From Burkholderia sp. Leaf177 (GTDB taxonomy: Bacteria; Pseudomonadota; Gammaproteobacteria; Burkholderiales; Burkholderiaceae), in contig NZ_LMPF01000003.1 in the NCBI RefSeq assembly GCF_001424345.1, positions 221,381-265,273 of the forward strand: 43,893 nt of DNA. The letters run 5' to 3'. The notes under the pieces were generated by a model, which saw only the letters and a list, made by a program, of their open reading frames with translations, made no database searches and was not told the DNA's origin. Shown one piece after another: positions 25,613-36,066 of this stretch; position 1 is the stretch's first letter; every line of letters begins with the position of its first letter. The position numbers and the translations under genes were made by a program.

Positions 25613-26983
25613 TTATTGCCCCGCGATCGTCATCTTCTCGATCAGCACTGAGCCAATTTCCTTGTTCCCGCGAACGACCGTATCGGCGCCGATTGCCTCG
25701 ATGTGGCGGAACATCTCCTGCAGCGTGCTCGCCACCGTGATTTCCTCGACCGGATACTGGATCTTGCCGTTTTCCACCCAGAATCCCGACGCGCCGCGCG
25801 AATAATCGCCCGTCACGTAATTCACGCCCTGCCCCATCAATTCCGTCAGCAGCAAACCTGTGCCGAGCTTCTTGAGCATTTCCTCGAAGTCATCGCCGGG
25901 TTTGGTCAGCGAACTGCGCAACGACAGATTGTGCGAACCGCCCGCATTGCCGGTGGTTTTCATACCGAGCTTGCGCGCCGAATATGTCGACAGGAAATAG
26001 CCCTGCACCACGCCGTCCTCGACCACATTGCGGCGCTGCGTGCGCACGCCTTCTTCGTCGAACGGCGCGCTGCCCATGCCGCCCTTCACGTGCGGATCTT
26101 CGACCACCTGAACGTGCGGCGCGAAAACCGGCTTGCCGAGGCTATCGACGAGAAAAGTTGTCTTCCGATACAACGCCCCGCCGCTCACTGCCTGCACGAA
26201 TGCGCCCAGAATGCCCGCTGCCAGCGGCGCTTCGAACATCACGCGGCATTTGCGGGTATCCAGACTGCGCGCGCCGAGACGCGCCAGCGCACGATGCGCG
26301 GCGTATCGACCGATTGCTTCCGGATCAGCGAGATCGGCAGCGTTTCTCTTCGATGTGTACCAGTCGTCACGCTGCATGTCGCGTCCCGATCCCGCAATGG
26401 GCGCGCACGCCACGTAATGCCGCGAAAACGGATAACCGCCCATGAAACCGCGTGACGTTGCCAGGACGAATTGCGAATGTTGTGCCGAAACGCTTGCGCC
26501 TTCCGAGTTCTGGATGCGTTTATCGACGGCGAACGCTGCGTCTTCCGCGCGGCGGGCGAGATCGGCCGCTTCTTCGGCGTTGATGTCCCACGGGTGATAG
26601 AGATCGAGGTCCTGCGGCGCCATTTCCAGCAATTCGGCGTCGGCGAGTCCTGCGGCGCTGTCTTCGGCCGTGAAGCGCGCGATGTTATAGGCGGCGGCCA
26701 CGGTGTCTTTCAGCGCGGCGGACGTGAAGTCCGAGGTGCTTGCATTCCCCCGCTTCTTGCCGATGAACACCGTCACGCCGACCATCTTGTCGCGATTGTG
26801 CTCGATGGTTTCAACTTCACCACGACGCACGCTGACCGAAAGGCCATCGCCTTCGGAGATTTCAGTGGCGGCGTCGGTGCCGCCGAGTTCTTTTGCGTGC
26901 CGCAGGATATCGGACGCAATTTCTTTCAGCTCGTCCTGGGTGTGCGGGAAAAAGCGTTGCCTCACGTCCATGTCTGCTGCCAT
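25613..26983 (-). CDS. pmbA: PmbA/TldE metalloprotease-related protein
   Basis: The 456-residue protein is the TldE/PmbA half of the TldD-TldE protease. In E. coli this heterodimer completes microcin B17 maturation and degrades CcdA. Characteristic segments are SVRRGEVETIEHNRDKMVGV, the central GGALYRKTTFLVDSLGK, and the C-terminal GNAGGSHNLSLRSS and DYSRGASGFWVENG. TldE lacks the HExxxH of TldD, as here. tldD is not in the window. ATG 26983 is chosen over an upstream frame start (27007). An extended -10 element lies upstream at 27087-27095. Confidence 0.93.
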   Translation of the reverse strand: MAADMDVRQRFFPHTQDELKEIASDILRHAKELGGTDAATEISEGDGLSVSVRRGEVETIEHNRDKMVGVTVFIGKKRGNASTSDFTSAALKDTVAAAYNIARFTAEDSAAGLADAELLEMAPQDLDLYHPWDINAEEAADLARRAEDAAFAVDKRIQNSEGASVSAQHSQFVLATSRGFMGGYPFSRHYVACAPIAGSGRDMQRDDWYTSKRNAADLADPEAIGRYAAHRALARLGARSLDTRKCRVMFEAPLAAGILGAFVQAVSGGALYRKTTFLVDSLGKPVFAPHVQVVEDPHVKGGMGSAPFDEEGVRTQRRNVVEDGVVQGYFLSTYSARKLGMKTTGNAGGSHNLSLRSSLTKPGDDFEEMLKKLGTGLLLTELMGQGVNYVTGDYSRGASGFWVENGKIQYPVEEITVASTLQEMFRHIEAIGADTVVRGNKEIGSVLIEKMTIAGQ

Positions 26984-27086
26984 TTTTGTCTGCCTGTGGA
27001 TGCTCAAGTTGCAGAAGGGTCCAGAACGGTCGCGCCGGATTTATCGAGGCGCGGTGCTTAACGTAACCGCTTCCGTGTATCGCAAG

Positions 27087-27095
27087 ATCATAGCA
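27087..27095 (-). promoter_or_regulatory. Extended -10 promoter element for pmbA
   Basis: On the minus strand TGC precedes TATGAT, fitting the extended -10 form TGnTATAAT. No good -35 is present. It lies about 105 bp upstream of the pmbA start, back to back with darP. Confidence 0.45.
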
Positions 27096-27159
27096 AGTTG
27101 AGACGTGTTTGGTTTCGTTCGTCCATGCCGCCAGGCGCCAGCGGGCACCTTCGAACAAG

Positions 27160-27165
27160 TACAAT
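27160..27165 (+). promoter_or_regulatory. -10 element immediately before darP
   Basis: TACAAT ends six bases before ATG 27172, so transcription would start at or next to the initiation codon. The -35 region is poor. Confidence 0.4.
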
Positions 27166-27171
27166 ATCGCG

Positions 27172-27816
27172 ATGAACCGTAAAACCCGCACGCAACCCAT
27201 AAATCCGGCCGTTGCCACCGAACAGGATGGCAGCGAGCACGGCTACGACCGTCCGAGCAAATCCCAGCTCAAACGCGACATGCTCGCGCTGCAAGTGCTG
27301 GGCGTGGCGTTGATCGAACTGCCGAAAGACGCGCTCAAACGCATGCCCATGCCGGAAAAGCTCGACGACGCCGTCCGCGATGCCCGGAAAATCACCGATC
27401 ACGAAGGCAAGCGCCGTCAGGTGCAATACGTCGGCCGCGTGATGCGTTCCCTGACCGACGAGGAAACGGCGGCGCTGCGCACGGCGCTCGACACGTATCG
27501 CGGTGTCAATCGCGCTGAAACGGCCAAGCTGCACTGGATCGAACATACGCGCGAAAAACTGCTCGCCGACGATTCCGCCCTTACCGAATTCATCCGCCAG
27601 CATCCGGGCGTCGATCCGCAGGAAGGCCGCACACTGATTCGCAACGCGCGCAAGGAACGCGAGCAAAGCAAACCGCCACGCTATTTCCGTGAACTGTTTC
27701 AGTGGATCAAGTCGGCAGCGGGCGCGGATGAAGAAGACGACGACATCGACGAAATGGAAGATGGCAACGACGTGGAATTCCCGCAACGAGACGACGACGA
27801 TGGCTACAAAGCGTAA
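27172..27816 (+). CDS. darP: Ribosome-associated protein DarP (YjgA, DUF615)
   Basis: The 214-residue protein is the YjgA/DUF615 family, now known as DarP, which helps assemble the 50S subunit peptidyl-transferase centre in E. coli. Family landmarks are [38 protein letters not shown] and [20 protein letters not shown]. The C terminus adds a strongly acidic tail ([16 protein letters not shown]). The last 17 bases overlap mog, so the two are translationally linked. A -10-like TACAAT ends just before ATG, leaving almost no leader. Confidence 0.92.
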   Translation: MNRKTRTQPINPAVATEQDGSEHGYDRPSKSQLKRDMLALQVLGVALIELPKDALKRMPMPEKLDDAVRDARKITDHEGKRRQVQYVGRVMRSLTDEETAALRTALDTYRGVNRAETAKLHWIEHTREKLLADDSALTEFIRQHPGVDPQEGRTLIRNARKEREQSKPPRYFRELFQWIKSAAGADEEDDDIDEMEDGNDVEFPQRDDDDGYKA

Positions 27817-28420
27817 TCATCCGGACGAACTGCTGATTGGGCTGGTTTCGATCAGCGACCGCGCTTCGGAAGGCGTGTACGAGGACAAGGGCATTCCGTC
27901 GCTGCAGGAATGGCTCGCGGGCGCGCTGAGTTCCCCGTGGCGCGCCGAAACCCGTCTGATTCACGACGACGCGGCGACCATTTCGGCCACGCTGACCCAA
28001 CTCGTCGATGAAACCGGTTGCGACCTCATCCTGACAACGGGCGGCACGGGCCCGTCGCGCCGTGACGTCACACCGGAAGCCAGCTTGGCCGTCGCCACCA
28101 AGCCGATGCCCGGCTTCGGCGAGCAAATGCGCCAGATCAGCCTGAACTTCGTGCCGACCGCCATTTTGTCGCGCCAGGTCGCGGTCATTCGCGAGACGGC
28201 GGATCACGCCGCGTTGATCGTGAACCTGCCCGGACAGCCGAAATCGATTCGCGAAACGCTCGAAGGACTTCGTGACGCCGACGGCAAGCCGAAGGTGCCC
28301 GGCATCTTCGCGGCGATTCCGTATTGCATCGACTTGATTGGCGGGCCGTATGTGGAAACCCGCCCGGAAGTGATCACCGCGTTCCGGCCGAAAAGCGCGA
28401 TCAGGCCGCCAAAGGCCTGA
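27800..28420 (+). CDS. mog: Molybdopterin adenylyltransferase
   Basis: Mog adenylates molybdopterin with MgATP before molybdenum insertion. The 206-residue product carries the MoCF-biosynthesis motifs [37 protein letters not shown] and [10 protein letters not shown], matching E. coli MogA. Translation starts within darP (17-bp overlap). Other molybdenum cofactor genes are not in the window. It converges with orn after 12 bp. Confidence 0.94.
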   Translation: MATKRNHPDELLIGLVSISDRASEGVYEDKGIPSLQEWLAGALSSPWRAETRLIHDDAATISATLTQLVDETGCDLILTTGGTGPSRRDVTPEASLAVATKPMPGFGEQMRQISLNFVPTAILSRQVAVIRETADHAALIVNLPGQPKSIRETLEGLRDADGKPKVPGIFAAIPYCIDLIGGPYVETRPEVITAFRPKSAIRPPKA

Positions 28421-28432
28421 ACGCCTGAAGGC

Positions 28433-29053
28433 TCAAGCGGCTCCGGCGTCGCCGCTCGCCGGCGGAATCAGGAAATGCTCGCGGTAATACTTGAGTTCGT
28501 CGATGGACTCGTGAATATCGGCGAGCGCCGTGTGCATGGCGCGCTTCTGGAAACCCTTATAGATCGCCGGCTGCCAGCGGCGGCACAATTCCTTGAGCGT
28601 GCTGACATCGAGGTTGCGGTAGTGGAAGAACGTTTCAAGTTCCGGCATCCATCGGGCCATGAAACGGCGGTCCTGACAGATGGAATTGCCGCACATCGGC
28701 GATTTGCCCGGCGGCACGTATTGCCCGAGGAATTCGCGGATTTGGCGCGTGGCTTCGGCTTCATCTACCGTCGATGCCCGCACGCGCTCCGTCAATCCCG
28801 ACCGGCCATGCGTGTTGCGATTCCACTCGTCCATCTTGCCGAGCGCCGTTTCGTCCTGGTGAATGGCGAGCACCGGCCCTTCAACGAGCTTGTCGAGCGT
28901 CGAATTCGTCACGACCACCGCAATTTCGATGATGCGGTCGTCATCGGGTTCGAGACCCGTCATTTCCATGTCGAGCCAGACAAGGTTCATGTCGCTGCGA
29001 ACGAGGCCGGAAGGGCTTGCGGAAGTTGAGGAGTCGAGCACGGGATCGGCCAT
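28433..29053 (-). CDS. orn: Oligoribonuclease
   Basis: Orn degrades 2-5 nt RNA and pGpG to mononucleotides, and so also ends c-di-GMP breakdown. The 206-residue product has DEDDh motifs: [20 protein letters not shown] (Asp, Glu), the middle GLTERVRAS and [15 protein letters not shown], and the C-terminal [20 protein letters not shown] (His, Asp). ATG 29053 gives a 20-residue leader before the conserved NLVWLD. ATG 28990 is a shorter alternative that matches E. coli better; neither has a clear ribosome site. The gene is divergent from the M48 protease. Confidence 0.95.
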   Translation of the reverse strand: MADPVLDSSTSASPSGLVRSDMNLVWLDMEMTGLEPDDDRIIEIAVVVTNSTLDKLVEGPVLAIHQDETALGKMDEWNRNTHGRSGLTERVRASTVDEAEATRQIREFLGQYVPPGKSPMCGNSICQDRRFMARWMPELETFFHYRNLDVSTLKELCRRWQPAIYKGFQKRAMHTALADIHESIDELKYYREHFLIPPASGDAGAA

Positions 29054-29238
29054 ATGGAGGGCAACCTGGATGAGTTTGACGCCTTGAGCGGCGCTTGAAA
29101 GTTTGCAGGAAGTCGCGAGACCCGGTCGTTCGGCCAACGCTCGACAAGCCATGCGCGCGGTGACGGCCAAGAACCTATAATTCTCGCATAATTCAATCGC
29201 GCGATTTCCATTGCGCGTTATCAATCGGATCCTTGCTG

Positions 29239-30507
29239 ATGTCCAATTTTAATCTCGCGTTCTCGGTCGTGTTTGTCGTGGCGCTGGTCGGCATGGTCGG
29301 CACAAAGTTGTGGCTTGCCTCGCGCCAGATCCGGCACGTCGCGGCGCACCGCAAAAACGTGCCGCCGCAGTTCCTGCAAACCATCCCGCTCGCCGCCCAC
29401 CAGCGCGCCGCCGATTACACCGTCGAGCGCACGCGCCTGACCATGGTTGAAGTCGTTGTCAGCGCCGCGCTGCTGATCGCGTTGACGCTGCTGGGCGGAA
29501 TCCAGCAGATCGATCTCGCGGTGACCGACTGGCTTGGCCGCGGCTACGTGGGACAGATGGCGCTCGTGGCTATCGTGGTGGCGATCACAAGCGTGGTCGA
29601 CCTGCCGTTCGATTACATCCGGCACTTCGTGATCGAGGAGAAGTTCGGCTTCAACCGGATGACCAAGAAGCTCTTTTTCCTCGATCTGATCAAGGGCGTG
29701 GTTCTGGGCGCGGCCATCGGTTTGCCGGTGCTGTTCGTCACCTTGTGGCTGATGAACCAGGCTGGCGCGTTGTGGTGGCTGTGGGCGTGGGTGCTGCTGG
29801 TCGCATTCCAGATGCTCGTGCTGATTCTGTATCCAACGTTTATCGCGCCGCTTTTCAACAAGTTCGAGCCGCTGAAAGACGAAGCCTTGCGCGCGCGCAT
29901 TGAAAACCTGATGTCGCGCACGGGCTTTGCTGCAAAGGGCTTGTTCGTGATGGACGGCAGCCGCCGTTCCGCGCATGGCAATGCTTATTTCACGGGTTTC
30001 GGGGCGGCAAAACGCATCGTTTTCTTCGATACCCTGCTCGCCCGGCTCTCCGGCAGCGAGATCGAGGCGGTGCTGGCTCACGAACTCGGCCACTTCAAGC
30101 GTCGCCACGTGATCAAGCGTCTGGTTGTCACGTTCGTGCTCAGCCTCGTGATGCTTGCATTGCTTGGCTGGCTTGCACAATGTGTGTGGTTCTACGAAGG
30201 ACTCGGCGTGCGGCCTTCGCTGATTGGCAACAACAACGGCCTGGCCCTCGTGCTGTTCATGCTGGCGCTGCCGGTCTTCATGTTCTTCGTTACGCCGCTT
30301 GGCAGCTTGAGCTCGCGCAAACACGAATTCGAAGCCGACGCTTTCGCCGCGAGCCAGACTGATCCGCGCGACCTCGTCAACGCGCTCGTCAAGCTTTACG
30401 AAGACAACGCATCCACGCTCACGCCCGATCCCATCTACACCGCGTTCTACGCATCGCATCCGCCTGCATCGCAGCGCATCGAGCGCCTGATGCAATTCGC
30501 CGCATGA
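29239..30507 (+). CDS. M48-family zinc metallopeptidase (Ste24/CAAX protease 1-like)
   Basis: The 422-residue inner-membrane protease has several N-terminal hydrophobic segments and the zinc motif HELGH at residues 281-285, with a third ligand region HEFEADAFA (E363). The length and the domain order match bacterial Ste24 homologues rather than the shorter HtpX. The N-terminal loop [19 protein letters not shown] is typical. ATG 29239 follows a TTG six bases upstream. TATAAT at 29176-29181 could be its -10. The end overlaps the rsgA start (ATGA), so they share an mRNA. Likely role: membrane-protein quality control. Confidence 0.92.
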   Translation: MSNFNLAFSVVFVVALVGMVGTKLWLASRQIRHVAAHRKNVPPQFLQTIPLAAHQRAADYTVERTRLTMVEVVVSAALLIALTLLGGIQQIDLAVTDWLGRGYVGQMALVAIVVAITSVVDLPFDYIRHFVIEEKFGFNRMTKKLFFLDLIKGVVLGAAIGLPVLFVTLWLMNQAGALWWLWAWVLLVAFQMLVLILYPTFIAPLFNKFEPLKDEALRARIENLMSRTGFAAKGLFVMDGSRRSAHGNAYFTGFGAAKRIVFFDTLLARLSGSEIEAVLAHELGHFKRRHVIKRLVVTFVLSLVMLALLGWLAQCVWFYEGLGVRPSLIGNNNGLALVLFMLALPVFMFFVTPLGSLSSRKHEFEADAFAASQTDPRDLVNALVKLYEDNASTLTPDPIYTAFYASHPPASQRIERLMQFAA

Positions 30508-31430
30508 GGCCGCGTGACGCGAAGAAACCGGCGAATGCGCGCATCGAAGGAAGGGTCATTGCCGCTCACGGGCGGCATTATCTCGTCGCTCCCGCCGATG
30601 GCAGCGCCATGTTGCAATGTTTCCCGCGCGGCAAGCGCAGTGAGATTGCGGTGGGCGACATCGTGCAATACGAGCAGTCGTCGGCGGATCAGGGCGTCAT
30701 TGTCGAGATTGGTGAGCGGCGCAATCTGCTTTATCGATCCGACCAGTTCAAATCGAAGCTCTTCGCCGCCAACCTTGATCAACTGATGATCGTGCTTGGC
30801 ACTGAACCGCATTTCAGCGAGGACTTGCTCGGCCGCGCGTTGATCGCGGCCGAAGCGCATGGTCTGGAACCGCTGATCGTGTTGAACAAGATCGACATGG
30901 AAGGGCCGCTCGCCGTTGCACGCAAGCGCCTGGCGCTGTATCGGGAGCTTGGATATACGGTTGTGGAGTTATCGGCGAAGGCGGCGCCCCAGCACGTCCA
31001 CGATGAACTCGACGCCCGCCTTGCCAACCGTTCAACTTTGCTGCTTGGACAGTCGGGCATGGGCAAGTCGACGCTGGTAAATATTCTGATTCCTAACGCC
31101 GAAGTGGCGACACGGGAAATTTCGAAGGCGTTGAACAGCGGCCGGCACACCACCACGTTCACACGCTTGTATCCGTTGCCGGGGGGTGGATCGTTGATCG
31201 ACTCGCCCGGGTTTCAGGAATTCGGATTGCACCACTTGTCCGAGGGACAACTGGAGCGCGCGTTCGCGGACTTCCGGCCATTTCTAGGCAAATGTCGCTT
31301 TTACAATTGCCGGCATTTGCAGGAACCCGGCTGCGCAATCCTGGAGGCGATGGCAGAAGGCAAAATACGCCCGGCGCGTCACCAGTTGTATGCGCAACTG
31401 GTGCATGAGGCCAGCCAAATTGTCCGATAG
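30504..31430 (+). CDS. rsgA: Ribosome small-subunit-dependent GTPase A
   Basis: RsgA is a circularly permuted GTPase that checks late 30S maturation. The 308-residue product has an OB fold (about 10-75), G4 LIVLNKIDM before G1 [10 protein letters not shown], and G3 DSPGF after it, confirming the permuted order. The C-terminal zinc site is [14 protein letters not shown]. The start overlaps the M48 protease stop by 4 nt. A DUF2007 gene follows 9 bp later. Confidence 0.96.
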   Translation: MRPRDAKKPANARIEGRVIAAHGRHYLVAPADGSAMLQCFPRGKRSEIAVGDIVQYEQSSADQGVIVEIGERRNLLYRSDQFKSKLFAANLDQLMIVLGTEPHFSEDLLGRALIAAEAHGLEPLIVLNKIDMEGPLAVARKRLALYRELGYTVVELSAKAAPQHVHDELDARLANRSTLLLGQSGMGKSTLVNILIPNAEVATREISKALNSGRHTTTFTRLYPLPGGGSLIDSPGFQEFGLHHLSEGQLERAFADFRPFLGKCRFYNCRHLQEPGCAILEAMAEGKIRPARHQLYAQLVHEASQIVR

Positions 31431-31439
31431 ACGCGCGGC

Positions 31440-31766
31440 ATGAAGAAGCTCACGCGTGCTCCGAACCTGATCACGGCGCATCACTGGATAAATGTGCTGT
31501 CGACGGCCGGCATTGCATGCGAGATGCACAACCGCTATTTGAGTGGCGCGATGGGTGAGATACCGGCGGATCAATGTGCGCCGGAAATCTGGATAGCCGA
31601 CGACCGCGACGAGGCATTAGCCACGGACATATTGGATCGTGCGAGAAACGGCCCGTCATCGAATGCGAGAGCATGGCGATGCCAGCAATGCGGTGAAATG
31701 CTGGAAGCTCAATTCACGGTGTGCTGGCAATGCGGAACGGCGAGAGACCCACTGAACGACGAATAA
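31440..31766 (+). CDS. DUF2007 protein with C-terminal zinc ribbon
   Basis: The 108-residue protein begins with a small alpha-beta DUF2007 (PII-like ferredoxin fold) domain: LTRAPNLITAHHWINVLSTA, then IACEMHNRY and PEIWIADDRDEALATDIL. A CxxC...CxxC zinc ribbon closes it (WRCQQCGEMLEAQFTVCWQC). DUF2007 proteins are called putative signal transducers but lack a proven role. It lies 9 bp after rsgA, making an M48-rsgA-DUF2007 operon. Confidence 0.88.
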   Translation: MKKLTRAPNLITAHHWINVLSTAGIACEMHNRYLSGAMGEIPADQCAPEIWIADDRDEALATDILDRARNGPSSNARAWRCQQCGEMLEAQFTVCWQCGTARDPLNDE

Positions 31767-31953
31767 AACAACGCCCCAGCGAGAACAGGCAGGCGGTACG
31801 ACCTGATAAGCGAAGCGTGTGAAGTAACGTCAAGAGAAGAGAAGGTTCTTTTCAACGGCGGCGTGCAGCTAAAGGCCGTAGCAGATGCGTGCCACCAACC
31901 TGGCTGTGCGAAGACGATAATTTAGTGGTTGTGGTGTGGAGGCGTTTTCTTTG

Positions 31954-32010
31954 CTTCGTTTCTTTTTCGCCGTTTGGAAAAAGAAATGAAGTGCCGCCCC
32001 GCACAGGGGC
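31954..32010. repeat. Dispersed two-hairpin intergenic element, copy 2
   Basis: Hairpin I has 15-bp arms at 31954-31968 and 31977-31991 around an 8-nt loop. Hairpin II is GCCCC (31996-32000), GCACA, GGGGC (32006-32010). The block from 31940 closely matches 20-89. Base changes between copies keep both stems paired. It occupies the 302-bp gap 31767-32068, in which no gene was found. Confidence 0.75.
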
Positions 32011-32068
32011 AACGCTAATAGACCAAAGCCGAATCAAGTTCACAGCAAAACAGCGCGAGCGAAAACCC

Positions 32069-33007
32069 TCACGCCAACCAAACCGCAATGCTCAGCATGA
32101 GCAACAAAAGCATCCAAAGAATCACGGCGCGCCAGACAAGACCCACGGCAGACTGAAGTGTCCGTGGCGTACAGTCATCGCCCACTGGCAATGGGCTAGC
32201 ATCCCCAACCGCCAACGCCTCCACGCTAAGCGGCTCCGCCAACGGTCCGGCCAACCGTGCCCCCAACGCCCCGCTCCCCGCAGCCAGCAAAACCCCTTCA
32301 TTAGCATCGGGCCATTGCTTCGCATGATTGCGCCACGCATAAATGGCGTCCTCGAAATTCCCCACAATCGCGAAACCCAACGCAGTCAACCGCGCCGGTA
32401 CCCAATCGATGAAGAAGAACGCCCGCTGAGCAAACGTGGAAAACGCGGGCGTGCGTTCATCGGTCGGCTGAACCCACGAGCGCGCCAGATATTCAGCGAT
32501 CCGATAAAACACCGCACCCGCCGGCCCGATAGGAATCAAAAACCAGAAGAACACACCAAACACGTGCCGATGCGACGCCACCACTGCATGAACCAGCGTA
32601 TGCCGGACGATCTCGCTCACGGGCATGTCGAGCGTATCGATACCGGTCCATTCATTAAGAATCTCGCGGGCACGCGGAACGTCGTCGTTGTTCAACGCAA
32701 GATGGATATCGGTGAAATAGTGGCTGAACTGCCGGAACCCGAGCGTGAAGTACACGATCACGACGTTCCATAGAAACGCGAGGGCGAAGTTGATGCGATA
32801 CAGGACGTAATAGACCAATCCAACGGCCAACGTCCATGGCAACACGACGATCAGCCAAGCGAGCACGCCATGCCGCTGCTTGCCGGCATCGAAGCCATGA
32901 GCCGCGGATTCCGCATGATACTGAAGCAACGCCGATATAGGATTCTGCGGCGAGAGCGCGCGCAACTGCTCAATGATAAGAGCCAGCAATACAGAGAAAA
33001 AAGTCAT
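32069..33007 (-). CDS. CobD/CbiB-family (AmpE-like) inner-membrane protein
   Basis: The 312-residue protein has about five hydrophobic segments (for example WLIVVLPWTLAVGLVYYVLY and the C-terminal VWRAVILWMLLLLMLSIAVW). Typical CobD/CbiB/AmpE features are the N-terminal LLALIIEQLR and central VHAVVASHRHVFGVFFWF. CbiB makes the aminopropanol side chain in cobalamin, whereas AmpE affects beta-lactamase signalling. No cobalamin genes are adjacent, so the exact role is unresolved. It follows the NUDIX gene by 114 bp on the same strand. Confidence 0.85.
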   Translation of the reverse strand: MTFFSVLLALIIEQLRALSPQNPISALLQYHAESAAHGFDAGKQRHGVLAWLIVVLPWTLAVGLVYYVLYRINFALAFLWNVVIVYFTLGFRQFSHYFTDIHLALNNDDVPRAREILNEWTGIDTLDMPVSEIVRHTLVHAVVASHRHVFGVFFWFLIPIGPAGAVFYRIAEYLARSWVQPTDERTPAFSTFAQRAFFFIDWVPARLTALGFAIVGNFEDAIYAWRNHAKQWPDANEGVLLAAGSGALGARLAGPLAEPLSVEALAVGDASPLPVGDDCTPRTLQSAVGLVWRAVILWMLLLLMLSIAVWLA

Positions 33008-33121
33008 GCGATGCGCCGGGACATTCGAGTTTTACGAATTTCTTGTAAAGATAGCACAGCGTCGATGCTGCCAGAGGGACACATCGGACGAAGCGCCATT
33101 CGAGTGCCGACACATTACGCG

Positions 33122-33823
33122 TCACGCCGCGAGGAAGCGATAGAAATTACGTAACATACCCGCCGTTGCGCCCCAGATGAAATAGGGAGCCGCATTTTCA
33201 GCGGGTGTGAAAGGCATCGCAAAAAAACGACGTTCGCCGCCTTCCCAACGAAACACGCGCACTTGATGGTTGGCCGGGTTCATAAGGAACGCGAGCGGCA
33301 CTTCGAAGATATCGGCGACTTCGAGGGTATCGGCGTGGAGCTCGATCGGCGGATGCACCAGCGCGACCACGGGCGTTACGCGAAATCCGGTACCGGTCAG
33401 ATAGTCGGGCAACTCGCCCAGCACTTCCACATGTTCGGCCTCGAGCCCCACTTCTTCTTGTGCTTCGCGAAGCGCAGTGGCAGCGGCGTCAGCATCTTCT
33501 GGTTCCTGGCGTCCGCCGGGAAAACTGATCTGCCCTGCATGGTTCGACAAGTGATCGGCACGCTGCGTGAGCAGCACGCTCAAGCCGTCCTCACGCACGA
33601 CCAGCGCAATCAGCACCGATGCCACCCGAGGATCACCCCCAAGCGCCTTGATCTTGTCGTCGCGTGCGTCCGGCGTCCAGTCGAGCGTCTGCGTGAATCG
33701 TGCGCGCATGCCGTTGGGCGTCAGAACGTCGTCACGCACGCGCGGCAGATCCGCGCTGGTCGATTCGATCGGCAGGATTTCGGGCTCGAGAATGCGGGGA
33801 GTCGACGACTTGGGCGGAGACAC
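33122..33823 (-). CDS. NUDIX hydrolase, CoA pyrophosphatase family
   Basis: The 233-residue protein should split CoA or acyl-CoA at the pyrophosphate. It carries the CoA-pyrophosphatase signature LLTQRADHLSNHAGQISFPG next to the Nudix helix TALREAQEEVGL. An N-terminal extension of about 70 residues precedes the domain. The start is GTG at 33823. The gene lies downstream of the rplS terminator in the same direction, so it should have its own promoter. Confidence 0.9.
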   Translation of the reverse strand: MSPPKSSTPRILEPEILPIESTSADLPRVRDDVLTPNGMRARFTQTLDWTPDARDDKIKALGGDPRVASVLIALVVREDGLSVLLTQRADHLSNHAGQISFPGGRQEPEDADAAATALREAQEEVGLEAEHVEVLGELPDYLTGTGFRVTPVVALVHPPIELHADTLEVADIFEVPLAFLMNPANHQVRVFRWEGGERRFFAMPFTPAENAAPYFIWGATAGMLRNFYRFLAA

Positions 33824-33899
33824 GTGGGACTTGGTTTATCGAGTAGTTTTACATCGGCGCGCAAACACCAGCGCAAACCATGATTTGACCACACCAAAG

Positions 33900-33927
33900 A
33901 AAAAAGCACCCGTAAGGGTGCTTTTTT
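33900..33927 (-). terminator. Terminator of the rpsP-rimM-trmD-rplS operon
   Basis: Perfect 12-bp arms AAAAAAGCACCC (33900-33911) and GGGTGCTTTTTT (33916-33927) enclose a GTAA (GNRA-type) loop. It stands 24 bp after rplS and is symmetrical in A/T runs. Confidence 0.96.
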
Positions 33928-33950
33928 CAGGTGCATCGTCAGCGCAAAAA

Positions 33951-34337
33951 TTACGCCTTTGCCGCAGCACGGTCTTTCGACACGAGCTTTTCCTTGATCC
34001 GAGCCGACTTGCCCGAACGTTCGCGCAGGTAGTACAGCTTTGCACGACGCACGTCACCACGACGCTTCACGACGATGCTCGCGAGCAGCGGCGAGTAGGT
34101 CTGGAACGTACGCTCGACGCCTTCGCCCGACGAAATCTTGCGGACGATGAAATTCGAGTTCAAACCACGGTTGCGCTTCGAGATCACGACGCCTTCATAA
34201 GCCTGGACACGCTTGCGCGTACCTTCGACCACGTTGACGCTGACGATCACCGTATCGCCCGGGGCGAATTCGGGAATCGACTTTTCGCCGAGTGCGCGCG
34301 CGATTTCTTCTTTTTCGAGTTGCTCAATCAGATTCAT
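33951..34337 (-). CDS. rplS: 50S ribosomal protein L19
   Basis: L19 lies at the 30S-50S interface. The 128-residue product starts [13 protein letters not shown] and contains [35 protein letters not shown] and the C-terminal [20 protein letters not shown], full length for the family with a short Ala/Lys tail. AGGAG precedes the ATG. It is last in the rpsP operon, 138 bp after trmD and just before the terminator at 33900-33927. Confidence 0.98.
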   Translation of the reverse strand: MNLIEQLEKEEIARALGEKSIPEFAPGDTVIVSVNVVEGTRKRVQAYEGVVISKRNRGLNSNFIVRKISSGEGVERTFQTYSPLLASIVVKRRGDVRRAKLYYLRERSGKSARIKEKLVSKDRAAAKA

Positions 34338-34475
34338 TACTGACTCCTGGAGCCATCTTGCCGGAGTTGTTTGCCATGTTGGTGGCCCCGGTAGAGGATG
34401 GGTTCACATCTGGCGCCGGCTTTATTCAAGCATGACGCCGCCCTTTTGTCCCGCTTCGACAAATGGCCGGAAAGC

Positions 34476-35246
34476 CTACTGCGCCTTCGACCCTTCCTTG
34501 GCGAGACTTGCAAGCCATGCCTCGTCGGCACGGCTCAACATTTTATTCCTGCGAGCACGATCGATAAGATCAGGCCGCTTTTCCTGCGTATTCTTAAGCG
34601 ATTCACGCCTGCGCCACGCTTCGATTTCCTTGTGATGGCCGCCAAGCAGCACATCCGGCACCCGCACGCCGGCGTATTCTTCCGGGCGTGTGTAATGCGG
34701 ACAATCGAGCAGCACATCTACAAAACTGTCCTGGACCGCCGACTGCGAATCATTCAGCACGCCGGGCAACTGGCGCACGACTGCGTCCATCAGCGCCATG
34801 GCTGGCAATTCACCGCCCGACAAAACGAAGTCGCCAAGACTAATCTCTTCGTCCACCACGCGATCGATCAAACGCTGGTCGATGGCCTCATAACGGCCGC
34901 ACAACACGATCAGCCCGGGCTCCTGAGCGATTTGCATAACTCGCTCATGATCCAGCGTTTTGCCTTGTGGCGACATCATCACCACACGCGTGCCGCTGAT
35001 ACCCTGCTCCGCCTGTGCCGCTTTCGCAGCCGATATGGCGTCTTCCAGAGGTCGCGCGAGCATGACCATGCCGGGTCCACCACCATATGGACGATCGTCG
35101 ATGGTCCGGTAATTGTCCGTGGTGAAATCGCGGGGATTCCACGTGCGCAAACCAAACCGTTCCTGCTTCACTGCCCGGCTGGTAATACCCCAATCGGTCA
35201 GCGCGCGAAACATCTCGGGAAAGAGCGTCACGACGTCAAACTGCAT
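34476..35246 (-). CDS. trmD: tRNA (guanine-N1-)-methyltransferase
   Basis: TrmD methylates G37 next to the anticodon, preventing frameshifts. The 256-residue SPOUT enzyme has [12 protein letters not shown] at its start, [10 protein letters not shown], and the knot residues [11 protein letters not shown] and [26 protein letters not shown] precedes the ATG. It is third in the rpsP operon, 33 bp after rimM. Confidence 0.98.
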   Translation of the reverse strand: MQFDVVTLFPEMFRALTDWGITSRAVKQERFGLRTWNPRDFTTDNYRTIDDRPYGGGPGMVMLARPLEDAISAAKAAQAEQGISGTRVVMMSPQGKTLDHERVMQIAQEPGLIVLCGRYEAIDQRLIDRVVDEEISLGDFVLSGGELPAMALMDAVVRQLPGVLNDSQSAVQDSFVDVLLDCPHYTRPEEYAGVRVPDVLLGGHHKEIEAWRRRESLKNTQEKRPDLIDRARRNKMLSRADEAWLASLAKEGSKAQ

Positions 35247-35279
35247 CGCTCTCTCCTTGTGATCGATGATGCCGATGAA

Positions 35280-35987
35280 TCAATAGTCGACATCCCAGTC
35301 GACGACTATCTTGCGCGCCGCCTGATCGACCGATTTGACGTACACGCCGACAAACGGAATGAGACGTTCGCCAGTCGTGGCCGAGCCGTCCTTGCCGGTA
35401 GTCGCAAATTCCACACGCATGATTGAATGCGCGCCGTTGTCGATCATGCCGGCAACCTGGCCTAAAGCCACGTTCGCTTCATTCACGACATCCAGGCCGA
35501 TCAGATCGACCCAGTAGAATTCGTCTTCGCCAGTGAGCTTCGGGAAGTCGCTGCGCAACACGTGAATGCTGTGGCCGCGCAATGCATAAGCTGTATCGCG
35601 GTCGTCGCAGCCGGCAAAATGCGCGACTACCGTGTCGCTATGCACTTTCGACTGAAGGCAACGAACCGACTTGCGCTCGTTTCCCTTGACCAGCCACCAG
35701 CGCTTTGCCGCGAGCATTGCGTCGCCGCCATGCCCTGCATGCGCGTGCGGTGCAATCTTGACCCAGCCCTTCAGGCCGTAAGCGTCGACAATGGCACCGA
35801 CTTCGATAGCGTCGTCGGGCAAAGCTTCGACAGTCTCGATTGATCCCGAGTCGTCCAAAGCGTCGATGGCCACGCGGCGCGTTGCCGGCTTGCGGACAAA
35901 TGCGCCAAACGTGGCATCGTTTTGCTGAGGCTCTTCGCCACGTGCGGCTTTCAAACCTGAGTCTGAAGCATGATCACGCGTCGACAT
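35280..35987 (-). CDS. rimM: 16S rRNA processing protein RimM
   Basis: RimM binds S19 and aids 30S head maturation. The 235-residue protein has the N-terminal RimM domain ([20 protein letters not shown], about residues 61-80) and a PRC-barrel domain with [11 protein letters not shown] and [20 protein letters not shown]. About 58 residues precede the first domain, an extension absent from E. coli RimM. GGGAGA lies before the ATG, supporting this long start. It is second in the operon, after rpsP. Confidence 0.96.
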   Translation of the reverse strand: MSTRDHASDSGLKAARGEEPQQNDATFGAFVRKPATRRVAIDALDDSGSIETVEALPDDAIEVGAIVDAYGLKGWVKIAPHAHAGHGGDAMLAAKRWWLVKGNERKSVRCLQSKVHSDTVVAHFAGCDDRDTAYALRGHSIHVLRSDFPKLTGEDEFYWVDLIGLDVVNEANVALGQVAGMIDNGAHSIMRVEFATTGKDGSATTGERLIPFVGVYVKSVDQAARKIVVDWDVDY

Positions 35988-36066
35988 GAGCCAATCTCCC
36001 GCGAACCTCGGCAGCGAAAATCGATCGAGTCACTGGAACCCGAGCGATCACCTGCAGCAACTGCAC

